Source: an uncultured Crocinitomix sp.
Lineage (GTDB): Bacteria > Bacteroidota > Bacteroidia > Flavobacteriales_D > Crocinitomicaceae
Direction of reading: 5' to 3'
NCBI GenBank assembly: GCA_905478225.1
Contig: CAJQHR010000007.1
Coordinates: 1-64,000 of the forward strand
DNA: 64,000 nucleotides
Part shown: positions 57,149 to 64,000 of the stretch, piece by piece
How the letters are laid out: the number at the start of each line of letters is the position of its first letter
Numbering within the stretch: the stretch's first letter is position 1
Notes under the pieces: generated by a model
Database searches by the model: none
Told to the model about the DNA's origin: nothing
What the model saw: the letters and a program-made list of their open reading frames with translations, nothing else
Translations under genes and position numbers: made by a program

Positions 57149-57463
57149 ATGATTATAGCAATTCTTGTTGGCGTTCTTTTTTGGTTATTCGTTAAGAGCA
57201 AAGATGTAAACCCGGTTCTGTGGGCTGTAATTGCTGGCGCCAGTTATTTTGTAACAGAAATCATAGCTGGATTTATCTTTGGGTATACGCGCGCATACAT
57301 GTTTATGGATTACACGACATATTTTCTCGTACGAATAGCGTCTGGGTTAATAGGCGTTTTAATTGCATGGTTGATCATGAATAAAAGAGTCAAAAGTAAA
57401 GATGAATTTGATGTGGATGATTTTTCTAGTGAGCTAGTTGATGAATTCCTAGAAAAACTTTAG
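57149..57463 (+). CDS. Small three-helix membrane protein
   Basis: A 104-residue protein with hydrophobic helices IIAILVGVLFWLFV, VLWAVIAGASYFVTEIIAGFIFG and YFLVRIASGLIGVLIAWLIM, and an acidic C-terminus (DEFDVDDFSSELVDEFLEKL). Not recognised. ATG 57149 is used because the TTG four codons upstream lies in the terminator T tract. It is convergent with hemN, with seven bases between. Confidence 0.65.
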   Translation: MIIAILVGVLFWLFVKSKDVNPVLWAVIAGASYFVTEIIAGFIFGYTRAYMFMDYTTYFLVRIASGLIGVLIAWLIMNKRVKSKDEFDVDDFSSELVDEFLEKL

Positions 57464-57470
57464 CGCCAAA

Positions 57471-58835
57471 CTAGATTGTCATGGAAAAGACACGCGTACT
57501 GGGCTTATTTCTGAGTAAACGTAAATCAAACGCCATGCAAACGTTTCGAACAAATGGTCGTGCTTCTTCTGGTAAGCGAATTCCATCTTCAGTGAATATT
57601 ACTAAGCCATCTTTTTCCATTTCTTGTAAGCGGGCTATACATTTATCCAGTTCCGGAAATTTTAAGTGTTCTGCTGACCAATTTGTTTCAAAATGGCACA
57701 TGATATTTAATATGTGTTCTCGTATGACCAAATCTTCCTCATTTAATAAATGACCTCTAAAAAAAGGGATTTCACCATTGTTGACAAGCGCCTGGTATTC
57801 CTCAACCGTTTTTACATTTTGAGCAAAACTATACCATGAATCACTAATTGAACTCATGCCTAACCCAATCATTAGTTTCGTTTTACCCGCTGTATAGCCC
57901 ATGAAATTCCTATGCAATGATTTTTCAAGCATTGCCGCATGCATATTATCGGTAGTTAAAGCAAAATGATCCATTCCAATTTCCACATAGCCAATCTCAT
58001 GAAGCATTCTTTTACCCTCTTCGTAAAGTACCCGCTTTTCATCCGCACTAGGCAAGTCATGTTCGTCATAACCACGTTGCCCCACTCCTTTGATCCATGG
58101 CACGTGGGCGTAGCTATAAAATGCAATACGATCCGGCTTTAACAAACGCGTTTTTTCAATCGTATTTTTTATACTGTCAAGGGTTTGGTGTGGTAAACCA
58201 AAAACTAAATCATGACTTACAGAGGTATAGCCAATTTCGCGAGAGAGCCGCGTAGCCTCTTCAACTCGTTCAAAGGGTTGAATACGATTAATTGTTTTTT
58301 GCACTTTTAAATCATAGTCTTGCACGCCGAAGCTGTTTCGGCGATATCCTAAATCGTAAAGTGTTTGTAAATGTGCAGCAGAAGTGTTGTTTGGATGACC
58401 TTCAAAACTAAATTCGTACTCCTCGCAACGATCCGCACTTTCAAAAATTCCGTCCATCATTTGCTTTAGCCGTTCTGGGCTAAAAAACGTGGGGGTGCCG
58501 CCACCTAAGTGCAATTCTTTAATTCGAGGGCGCTCAGGCAATAGGTCACAGTATAGTTTCCACTCTTTTAACAAAGTGTCAATATATGGTTCTTCTACTT
58601 CGTGGCGTTTTGTGATTCGCTTATGACAACCACAAAAAGTACAAAGATTTTCGCAAAAAGGTAAGTGAATATAAATACTAATGCCTTCTGTTGAATTGCT
58701 TTCTTCAAAAGCTTTTAGCATTGTTCCTTTCCAGTCAGACAAAGCTATGCCATCTTTGTTCCAATAGGGTACCGTCGGGTAACTCGTGTATCTTGGGCCA
58801 GGAATATTATACTTTTGAATAAGTCGATTAGACAT
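57471..58835 (-). CDS. hemN: Oxygen-independent coproporphyrinogen III oxidase
   Basis: A 454-residue radical SAM enzyme that decarboxylates coproporphyrinogen III in haem synthesis under low oxygen. Landmarks are YNIPGPRYTSYPTVPYWN at the N-terminus, the cluster motif CENLCTFCGC, LHLGGGTPTFFSPE, and FGVQDYDLKVQKTINRIQPFE. The length and the extra Cys after CxxxCxxC match true HemN rather than HemW. It follows queD with a 3-base gap. Confidence 0.95.
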   Translation of the reverse strand: MSNRLIQKYNIPGPRYTSYPTVPYWNKDGIALSDWKGTMLKAFEESNSTEGISIYIHLPFCENLCTFCGCHKRITKRHEVEEPYIDTLLKEWKLYCDLLPERPRIKELHLGGGTPTFFSPERLKQMMDGIFESADRCEEYEFSFEGHPNNTSAAHLQTLYDLGYRRNSFGVQDYDLKVQKTINRIQPFERVEEATRLSREIGYTSVSHDLVFGLPHQTLDSIKNTIEKTRLLKPDRIAFYSYAHVPWIKGVGQRGYDEHDLPSADEKRVLYEEGKRMLHEIGYVEIGMDHFALTTDNMHAAMLEKSLHRNFMGYTAGKTKLMIGLGMSSISDSWYSFAQNVKTVEEYQALVNNGEIPFFRGHLLNEEDLVIREHILNIMCHFETNWSAEHLKFPELDKCIARLQEMEKDGLVIFTEDGIRLPEEARPFVRNVCMAFDLRLLRNKPSTRVFSMTI

Positions 58836-58838
58836 TTC

Positions 58839-59285
58839 TTATAAATTGTCTGCTTGAATCCATTCCGCAAAACTATTATCAGTTTCTTGAAGCCTGCAGT
58901 ATTTTAGTTCAATGTGATTGGGTAAAGCGGTTAAAATTCTACCGACCATATCGACCAACATGTTTTCACAAGTGGGTTGATAATCGCATAAAATAATTTT
59001 AGAAAACCCAGATTCTACCTCAGCGTATTTGGCATGTGGCGTATTACCGTTTACCAATAAGACATGATCAAATTCATCTACAACCGCTGTGTTAATAACC
59101 TTTTTTAGGTCGCTAAAGTCGATAATCATGCCATTTTTAACTGCCGTATTATCATCAATAATTTCCCCCGTAATAGAGACGGTTAGTTTATATGAATGTC
59201 CATGAATATTAGAACATTTTCCGTCGTAACCCCACAAGGCATGAGCCGTTTCAAAGTCGAATATTTTTGTAACACGTAAGTTCAC
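58839..59285 (-). CDS. queD: 6-carboxytetrahydropterin synthase (QueD/PTPS family)
   Basis: The 148-residue zinc enzyme makes 6-carboxytetrahydropterin from dihydroneopterin triphosphate for queuosine. Zinc ligands are seen in FETAHALWGYDGKCSNIHGHSYKL, which also holds the catalytic Cys, and DFSDLKKVINT with VDEFDHVLLV follow. The start is GTG at 59285. The next gene in the pathway (queE) is at 38.9 kb; here it is coupled with hemN. Confidence 0.9.
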   Translation of the reverse strand: MNLRVTKIFDFETAHALWGYDGKCSNIHGHSYKLTVSITGEIIDDNTAVKNGMIIDFSDLKKVINTAVVDEFDHVLLVNGNTPHAKYAEVESGFSKIILCDYQPTCENMLVDMVGRILTALPNHIELKYCRLQETDNSFAEWIQADNL

Positions 59286-59307
59286 AGTATCAAATTTTAG
59301 TGGTTTA

Positions 59308-60526
59308 CTAATTCTTTTGCAAATTTATCAAAAATTCATCAATGATGTGCTTTTTTAAATGAGTCATTACGACAATTTTCCACCAAACTGGCGAATCAAA
59401 GTTATCTGTTACGAGATGATATTTTTTTGCGAGATCAGCAGAAATGTCTTCTGCATTTATGGCTACAATATTCATTTTGGGTTCTCTAAAATAACGGATT
59501 CCCATATAGTTAAGACGCTCACAAATATGATCTGTTCGGTCCAATAAATTATCCATTAGGTATTGCCAACCTGCGTAACCGTGAGTCATTAATATCATCC
59601 AAATGGACACCGCGTTGGCGCCTGACCGACTGCCGCAAAGTGTAAAGTCCGTGCCTTGCACATATGAAGCCTCTTCGGTTTGGGCATATTCCATTAATCC
59701 TTTTTTACAAATAAAAATTCCTGTGCCGTAAGGTGCCTGCAACATTTTATGACCATCTATGGTGACTGAATGAATGTCAGGATTAGACAAATTCAGTTTA
59801 AAATTATCTGCTGTAAAAGGATAGATGAAGCCGCCGAATGCAGCATCAATATGCGTAAAAAAATGGTCAAAATGTCTTTTAATCAACGATAAAATTGGAT
59901 CGGGGCGATCGACACTACCAAACATAGTTGTTCCCATTGATAAGTGAACAATTAAATACTTTATGCCATTTACTTTTGCAGCAACAAGCTTGTTTTCAAG
60001 ATCGTTTAAATCCCAATTTCTGCGGTTGTCTAAACTAACTTGATGGGGTGATGCCAAGTAGATTACATCCTTTATGAGCAGAGTAGTGCGCGTCATCACT
60101 AAAAATGAGTCCAATTTCAGAAATTTGTGCCTCGTGTTCTTTTTGGAAATAATTTCTAAAAACCCATTGTGCTTGAATGTTAGCTTCTGTGCCACCCGAA
60201 GCAACATAACCGTCATAATTACCTTCTTCTGCGTTGAAAATATCCTCAGCACACACTCTAATTAAATCAATTTCTAAGGCCTGTGTTCCACTAAAATACG
60301 ACTCGCCTGCATTGTGCGTATGACATCCAATATGGTTCGGATTAGCAATTAGTACTGATAAAAACGGGGCCTCGTTTAAAAAAGGTGCGTCAAAATAAAA
60401 TTGCTCTTGGTCCAAATAAGTTGCGGGCAGCCCCAATATCTTGGTCTCCCGATAATTTAAATTTTTATTGAGTGCTTCAAAAACCGTTTTCTTGATTTCG
60501 GCTGAACTTTTTTTTCGAAACTTCAT
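59308..60526 (-). pseudogene. PLP-dependent group II decarboxylase, frameshifted
   Basis: The two frames together encode a PLP-dependent decarboxylase of the glutamate/aromatic amino acid type: HIGCHTHNAGESYFSGTQALE and YVASGGTEANIQAQWVFRNYF in the first part, IDAAFGGFIYPF and the PLP-lysine site TIDGHKMLQAPYGTGIF in the second. They join at the G run 60045-60048 (forward), where one extra base shifts ...GCNLLGIT- out of frame with -HQVSLDNRR. The substrate is uncertain (histidine, aspartate, glutamate and aromatic amino acids are all possible). It lies upstream of queD on the same strand. Confidence 0.82.
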
Positions 60527-60544
60527 AAAATTAATTCTAATAAA

Positions 60545-60573
60545 AAAGCCCTGATAGAGAATGTCAGGGCTTT
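60545..60573 (-). terminator. Terminator of the FKBP gene
   Basis: AAAGCCCTGA and TCAGGGCTTT form a perfect ten-base-pair stem with a nine-base loop, followed on the minus strand by a TTTTTTATT run. It lies 20 bases after the FKBP stop. Confidence 0.88.
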
Positions 60574-60593
60574 AAAAAATTTCATCTATTCAA

Positions 60594-61139
60594 TTAGTAT
60601 CCTGACGGTTGTGACACCCAATCAATCAACTCAACTTCAAACAGTAAAGTTGAATTTGGTGGGATATCTCCAGCCTGTTGGTCGCCGTAAGCTAAAGCTG
60701 GTGGTATAATCAATTTACCTTTCCCTCCTTTTCCGAAAGCTGGAATACCTAATTGCCATCCTTGAATAAATCCATTTAAAGGATAAACCAAAGGAACATT
60801 GTTTTTAGATCCATCAAAGTTTAAACCTTCTAATAAGTATCCTTGATAAAAAATAGTAACCTCATCCGTTACAACTGGTCGTGCATCTCCTTCACCTGGC
60901 TCATCAATTACGATATACATGCCGTTTTCATCTGGTTCTTTAGATTCCCAAGACTTACCTTCTAAATAAACATCCATTTCTTCTTGGCTTGATAGAGTTG
61001 AAACAACAAGCTCAGGCTCTGGAATTACTTCGGGCACCACTTCTTCAATTACCTCTACTACGTCATCCACAACCACATCTTCATCACCTCCGCAAGCAAA
61101 TAAAAACAGTGCTGGTGCAAATAAGAATATTTTTTTCAT
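60594..61139 (-). CDS. FKBP-type peptidyl-prolyl isomerase lipoprotein
   Basis: A 181-residue lipoprotein (MKKIFLFAPALFLFACGG, lipobox) with an acidic Glu/Val spacer and a C-terminal FKBP domain: VTIFYQGYLLEGLNFDGSKN, FIQGWQLGIPAFGKGGKGKL, IPPALAYGDQ and LLFEVELIDW. It should catalyse proline isomerisation on envelope proteins. It is the last gene of the run pRiA4b-like, methyltransferase, TraB, FKBP. Confidence 0.92.
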   Translation of the reverse strand: MKKIFLFAPALFLFACGGDEDVVVDDVVEVIEEVVPEVIPEPELVVSTLSSQEEMDVYLEGKSWESKEPDENGMYIVIDEPGEGDARPVVTDEVTIFYQGYLLEGLNFDGSKNNVPLVYPLNGFIQGWQLGIPAFGKGGKGKLIIPPALAYGDQQAGDIPPNSTLLFEVELIDWVSQPSGY

Positions 61140-61192
61140 AATTAAATTTTTAATTTCGCACGAAGATACGAATTTATCAAAGAAAAGGGGCT

Positions 61193-62107
61193 TTATTCGC
61201 TAGAAATAGCGGTAAGTGTATAGCCCTTTTTTTCAAATAAATCTATCAATCCATTTTCCCCGAATAAATGCCCAGCGCCAACAGCAACAAAACAAGATTT
61301 ATCTTTCATTTCTTCCTCTAGCTTAGGAACCCAAGCGCGATTTCTATTGTATAAAAACAGGTCGGCAAATTCCATGAATTCCGGCGATTGTTTGTTCAGT
61401 AGAGGGATTAATTTGTCCACTTTTTCTTTGGAATAAAGTTCCATTAATCTCAATGTATTTTCACCCTCTTTTTCATAATCACGGATAGATTCAAGTATCA
61501 TTTCTGCCATTTTATCTGTTGGCACTTCATCAAAGAAACCCAATTGCTGCTCAATTGTTTCTAGTCCAATTAATGGAATTTTATTTTCCCCGGCAATGCT
61601 CATAACAGTTAAGTCATATGATTTTGCTGTAGACTCAAAGTAGTTTGATGTAATGGTTTGAAGCAGAAAAAAGGGTTTCATGGCGCCATATGTTTGGTCA
61701 AATTCTTGGGGTGTAATTCCCAATTCTTGATCCATAAAAGCAAGTAGTTCAATGAGTTGTTCTCTTGAGAAATAACTATGTACAGTTCCTGTATCTAATG
61801 ACATTAATTGAAAAGTCTTTAACGGATTTGGCATTCCGCCCACTTCCATGATTATAGCATCACTTTTTTCAATTCGTTTTGATAAATTCTCTGAAAAGCG
61901 GTAATACTCTTCATTAATCATATGCATTGTTCCAAAAAAGTAGGCCGTTTGAATATCTGCTCCTTCGACTTTCCATAACATGGATTGTCCGTTCTTTACT
62001 TCTAAATCTTCTGAAGTGACTTCCTGAGCTACAGGGTCGGCATTGCTTGAAGCACACGAAAGAATTGGCAATAGTAATAGGATGTACGGCGTAATTTTTT
62101 TATGCAT
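61193..62107 (-). CDS. TraB/GumN-family lipoprotein
   Basis: The 304-residue protein starts MHKKITPYILLLLPILSCASS (lipobox LSC) and has the TraB/GumN motifs TAYFFGTMHMINEEYYRF near the N-terminus and FVAVGAGHLFGENGLIDLF near the C-terminus; the two GxxH motifs are the proposed active-site histidines. Some members are metalloproteases, others pheromone-inhibitor-like. The start ATG overlaps the methyltransferase stop by one base (TAATG). Confidence 0.88.
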   Translation of the reverse strand: MHKKITPYILLLLPILSCASSNADPVAQEVTSEDLEVKNGQSMLWKVEGADIQTAYFFGTMHMINEEYYRFSENLSKRIEKSDAIIMEVGGMPNPLKTFQLMSLDTGTVHSYFSREQLIELLAFMDQELGITPQEFDQTYGAMKPFFLLQTITSNYFESTAKSYDLTVMSIAGENKIPLIGLETIEQQLGFFDEVPTDKMAEMILESIRDYEKEGENTLRLMELYSKEKVDKLIPLLNKQSPEFMEFADLFLYNRNRAWVPKLEEEMKDKSCFVAVGAGHLFGENGLIDLFEKKGYTLTAISSE

Positions 62108-62814
62108 TATAAATGTGTTAATGAAACTAAATAATTGTTTGAAGGGCCGTTCATTATAAGGGTACATTCTAATCCTTCTTTTTCGGCGTGTTCTTTTAAT
62201 AAATCAAAATCAATATAAAGCCATCTAAACCAATCCGATTCTACTTCTTTGTATTGCATTTTAAATTGCATTTCGCCCATGTAAGAGCCGTTCAAGTCTA
62301 GCCACATTGATCCATCTTCTTCTTGATACATGTAGGATAAGTCGGTTGAATCGCAAAGCGCCGTTCCTTCAGGTGCCAAAAGGCCTTTTATTTGCTTTAA
62401 AAATCGCGGTAGGTTATTTAAATTACCGGCAATTCCAAGACCATTCATTAAAACCAAAAGCGTGTCAAATTTCCCATTGAGGTCAAAGAAATCCGTCTTT
62501 TCAGCATTTAACCCCATGCTTTTTAAATGAAGCACGGCGCCTTCAGAGGTGTCAATGGCCAAAACGTCTTTCCCTTGTTCTTTAAGCAGGTATGAGTGAC
62601 AACCAGCGGCCGCTCCAACATCCAATATTTTTCCGCGACATAAACTCAACGCTTTCTGCTCTAATTCGAGCATCATTTCAGCTGTTCGAAATAAATATTC
62701 TACAGGCATGACATCATCCTCGCATAAATCAGCCATGACAGTAATGTTCTCTGAAAAACCATTTTTAGCGAAATCGCAAATGGCATATCCAAGGGGGTCT
62801 AATTTAAAATCCAT
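62107..62814 (-). CDS. Class I SAM-dependent methyltransferase
   Basis: A 235-residue methyltransferase with motif I KILDVGAAAGCHSYLL, VLAIDTSEGAVLHL, and DTLLVLMNGLGIAGNL. Substrate unknown. It is coupled by one-base TAATG overlaps to both the upstream pRiA4b-like gene and the downstream TraB gene, suggesting equimolar translation of the three. Confidence 0.85.
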   Translation of the reverse strand: MDFKLDPLGYAICDFAKNGFSENITVMADLCEDDVMPVEYLFRTAEMMLELEQKALSLCRGKILDVGAAAGCHSYLLKEQGKDVLAIDTSEGAVLHLKSMGLNAEKTDFFDLNGKFDTLLVLMNGLGIAGNLNNLPRFLKQIKGLLAPEGTALCDSTDLSYMYQEEDGSMWLDLNGSYMGEMQFKMQYKEVESDWFRWLYIDFDLLKEHAEKEGLECTLIMNGPSNNYLVSLTHL

Positions 62815-63368
62815 TAAATATCGTAGTCGTCAATATTTTCAAATCCACCAAAATCATCATCATCTTCGCCAAATTCAGAAAAAATGTCGTCAATATCATT
62901 GCCTAAATCAGGACTTTGTCCCATTCCCATTGAGTTGGCGAAATCAATTTCTTTGGAGTCTTCATGGGGCGCAGCACCTATCGATAAATAAAGCTCTGGT
63001 TCAATAAATTCATCAGGCATAATCTCAACCAATTCAATTAAGAAACACCACATTTTAAGAAAGTCGTAAACCAATACCAGTTTTTGGCCTTTTGTCCTTA
63101 CCACGGTTGAGATCGGTGTGTCAATCATTATGAATGGGGCATTCAGATCGTTCCCTAGCCCCATATCCATTAATGCAATTTCATGGCCCTTATCCCAATT
63201 GTCATTACTTACATAAAAGGAGGCCAGTTCCTTCCCTACAAAATCGAAGGAGGCAATAATTGCACGATAGAATACTTCAAAACTATCCGTAGGATTAATG
63301 ATAATATCTCTGAAGATATCCTCATCCGTCTCGGTATCAATTAGTATTCTAAATTTATAAGACGACAT
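62814..63368 (-). CDS. pRiA4b ORF-3-like protein with acidic tail
   Basis: The 184-residue protein starts MSSYKFRILIDTETDEDIFR, then NPTDSFEVFYRAIIASFDFVG, and a core of about 115 residues resembling plasmid pRiA4b ORF-3-like proteins. The C-terminus is an Asp/Glu-rich tail (DDIDDIFSEFGEDDDDFGGF). Function unknown. ATG 63368 is chosen because the domain begins there; the 17 codons upstream are non-conserved-looking. Confidence 0.75.
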   Translation of the reverse strand: MSSYKFRILIDTETDEDIFRDIIINPTDSFEVFYRAIIASFDFVGKELASFYVSNDNWDKGHEIALMDMGLGNDLNAPFIMIDTPISTVVRTKGQKLVLVYDFLKMWCFLIELVEIMPDEFIEPELYLSIGAAPHEDSKEIDFANSMGMGQSPDLGNDIDDIFSEFGEDDDDFGGFENIDDYDI

Positions 63369-63490
63369 TCCGCTTTTTTTTACAAAGATAATTAACTCAA
63401 TGAGAATAGCAGAATGCAAGTCTGCTCAAATATTCAACCTTTAATTGTTTGCAAGCTAGGATGTTTTTATAATTTTCCCTACCTTTATAT

Positions 63491-63838
63491 ATGCCTATGA
63501 GCGAAGTAGATATGAAATTGCAGAAACTTTATTATTCAATGGGTGAGGTTTCCGAAATGTTTGATGTAAACGCTTCATTAATACGTTTTTGGGAAAAAGA
63601 GTTTTCCATCATCAAACCAAAAAAAAATAAAAAGGGCAATCGACTGTTTACTCAAAAAGACATTAAAAACTTTGAATTAATTTACCGATTAGTGAAAATT
63701 GAAGGCTATACACTTGGAGGTGCAAAGCTGAAATTGAGAAGAGGAAAGAAATCGATAAATGAACCAAATCAGGAAGATGTTGTATTAATGCTTGAACAAA
63801 TTAAGAAAGAATTATTGTCTGTGAAGGAGGCCTTATAG
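63491..63838 (+). CDS. MerR-family transcriptional regulator
   Basis: A 115-residue protein with a MerR-type winged helix: YYSMGEVSEMFDVNASLIRFWEKEFSIIKPKKNKKGNRLFTQKD (helix-turn-helix plus wing with the Arg-Leu-Phe contact region), then a short dimerisation helix EQIKKELLSVKEAL. It has no effector-binding domain, as in HspR/CueR-truncated forms. Targets are unknown. A second ATG two codons in is also possible. It is divergent from the pRiA4b-like operon. Confidence 0.88.
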   Translation: MPMSEVDMKLQKLYYSMGEVSEMFDVNASLIRFWEKEFSIIKPKKNKKGNRLFTQKDIKNFELIYRLVKIEGYTLGGAKLKLRRGKKSINEPNQEDVVLMLEQIKKELLSVKEAL

Positions 63839-63893
63839 AATTGGAATGATAATTGTTTAAATGGATATTTGAGTAATCAATAATAATTAAATC

Positions 63894-64000
63894 ATGAAAA
63901 GAAATCTAATATTTAGTCTTGTTGCAGTTATGTTTTTAGGAACATTGGCTTCAACTATGGGGGAGAAAGAGTCTAAAAAGTTAGCCGGAACAGATAAGTA
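63894..64000 (+). CDS. Partial exported protein (runs off the window)
   Basis: The ATG at 63894 opens a frame MKRNLIFSLVAVMFLGTLAS with a signal-peptide look, continuing TMGEKESKKLAGTDK to the window end without a stop. The family cannot be told from 35 residues. It lies 55 bases after the MerR gene on the same strand. Confidence 0.6.
   Translation, partial: MKRNLIFSLVAVMFLGTLASTMGEKESKKLAGTDK

Noticed and set aside
40432-62107. A single functional system linking ChaN-like and TraB-like proteins
   Set aside because: The two families share distant GxxH-type motifs, but the genes are 20 kb apart in unrelated operons and no common pathway is visible.
1-64000. tRNA genes, CRISPR arrays, insertion sequences, prophage or integration sites
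   Set aside because: Intergenic spacers were read for cloverleaf-like segments, regularly spaced repeats, transposase motifs and attachment duplications, and none was found.

Overview
The window is a chromosomal segment of an AT-rich member of the Bacteroidota, most likely Flavobacteriales (Cryomorphaceae/Crocinitomicaceae-like). The reasons are four secreted proteins with type IX secretion (T9SS) C-terminal sorting domains (LamG, FG-GAP/VCBS, gingipain-type C25 peptidase, SprB-like), a PorE-like OmpA protein, PorV/PorQ-type barrel proteins, Bacteroidetes-specific families (DUF3822 next to rsmD and coaD), near absence of Shine-Dalgarno sequences, and several TAnnTTTG -7 promoter boxes. No rRNA, tRNA, CRISPR array, prophage or insertion sequence was found.

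Layout. 0.1-8 kb: a 5'-truncated TonB remnant, an AddA/RecB-like helicase-nuclease (minus), then a PorV-like barrel, a helix-hairpin-helix barrel and a badly broken histidine kinase (plus). 8-14 kb: aroB, secreted proteins, a frameshifted TfoX-like gene, a VOC protein, adenine deaminase, and proline dehydrogenase divergent from it. 14-22 kb: a PMT-type glycosyltransferase, a tiny Cys-rich CWC protein, a large VCBS-repeat T9SS protein and a RecD-like helicase. 22-26 kb: an operon of a membrane protein, DUF3822, rsmD, coaD and a TlpA-like protein without catalytic cysteines. 26-30 kb: a minus-strand membrane-protein/HTH/DUF4184/dgkA operon and a decaying patch (vWA protein plus a small secreted protein). 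30-43 kb: C25 peptidase, barrel, nitroreductase, maf-ubiA, PorE-like protein, queE, Kir channel, ChaN-like protein, a J-domain membrane protein and its J-less paralogue. 43-46.4 kb: the translation operon thrS-infC-rpmI-rplT. 46-53 kb: lipoproteins, a broken comEC, and dnaN. 53-64 kb: dnaK, a SprB-like T9SS protein, hemN-queD behind a broken PLP decarboxylase, FKBP, TraB, a methyltransferase, a pRiA4b-ORF3-like protein, a MerR regulator and a partial secreted protein.

Two patterns stand out. First, about nine genes carry frameshifts, in-frame stops or truncation while housekeeping genes are intact. Lesions cluster (three in the histidine kinase, three in comEC) and include four nonsense codons, so real gene decay is more likely than sequencing error alone, although several single-base lesions lie in homopolymers. 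Second, the thrS operon looks post-transcriptionally regulated: infC has no ATG/GTG/TTG start and appears to use AUA behind a rare strong Shine-Dalgarno, and thrS, rpmI and rplT each have a stem-loop ending 16-17 nt before the start codon.
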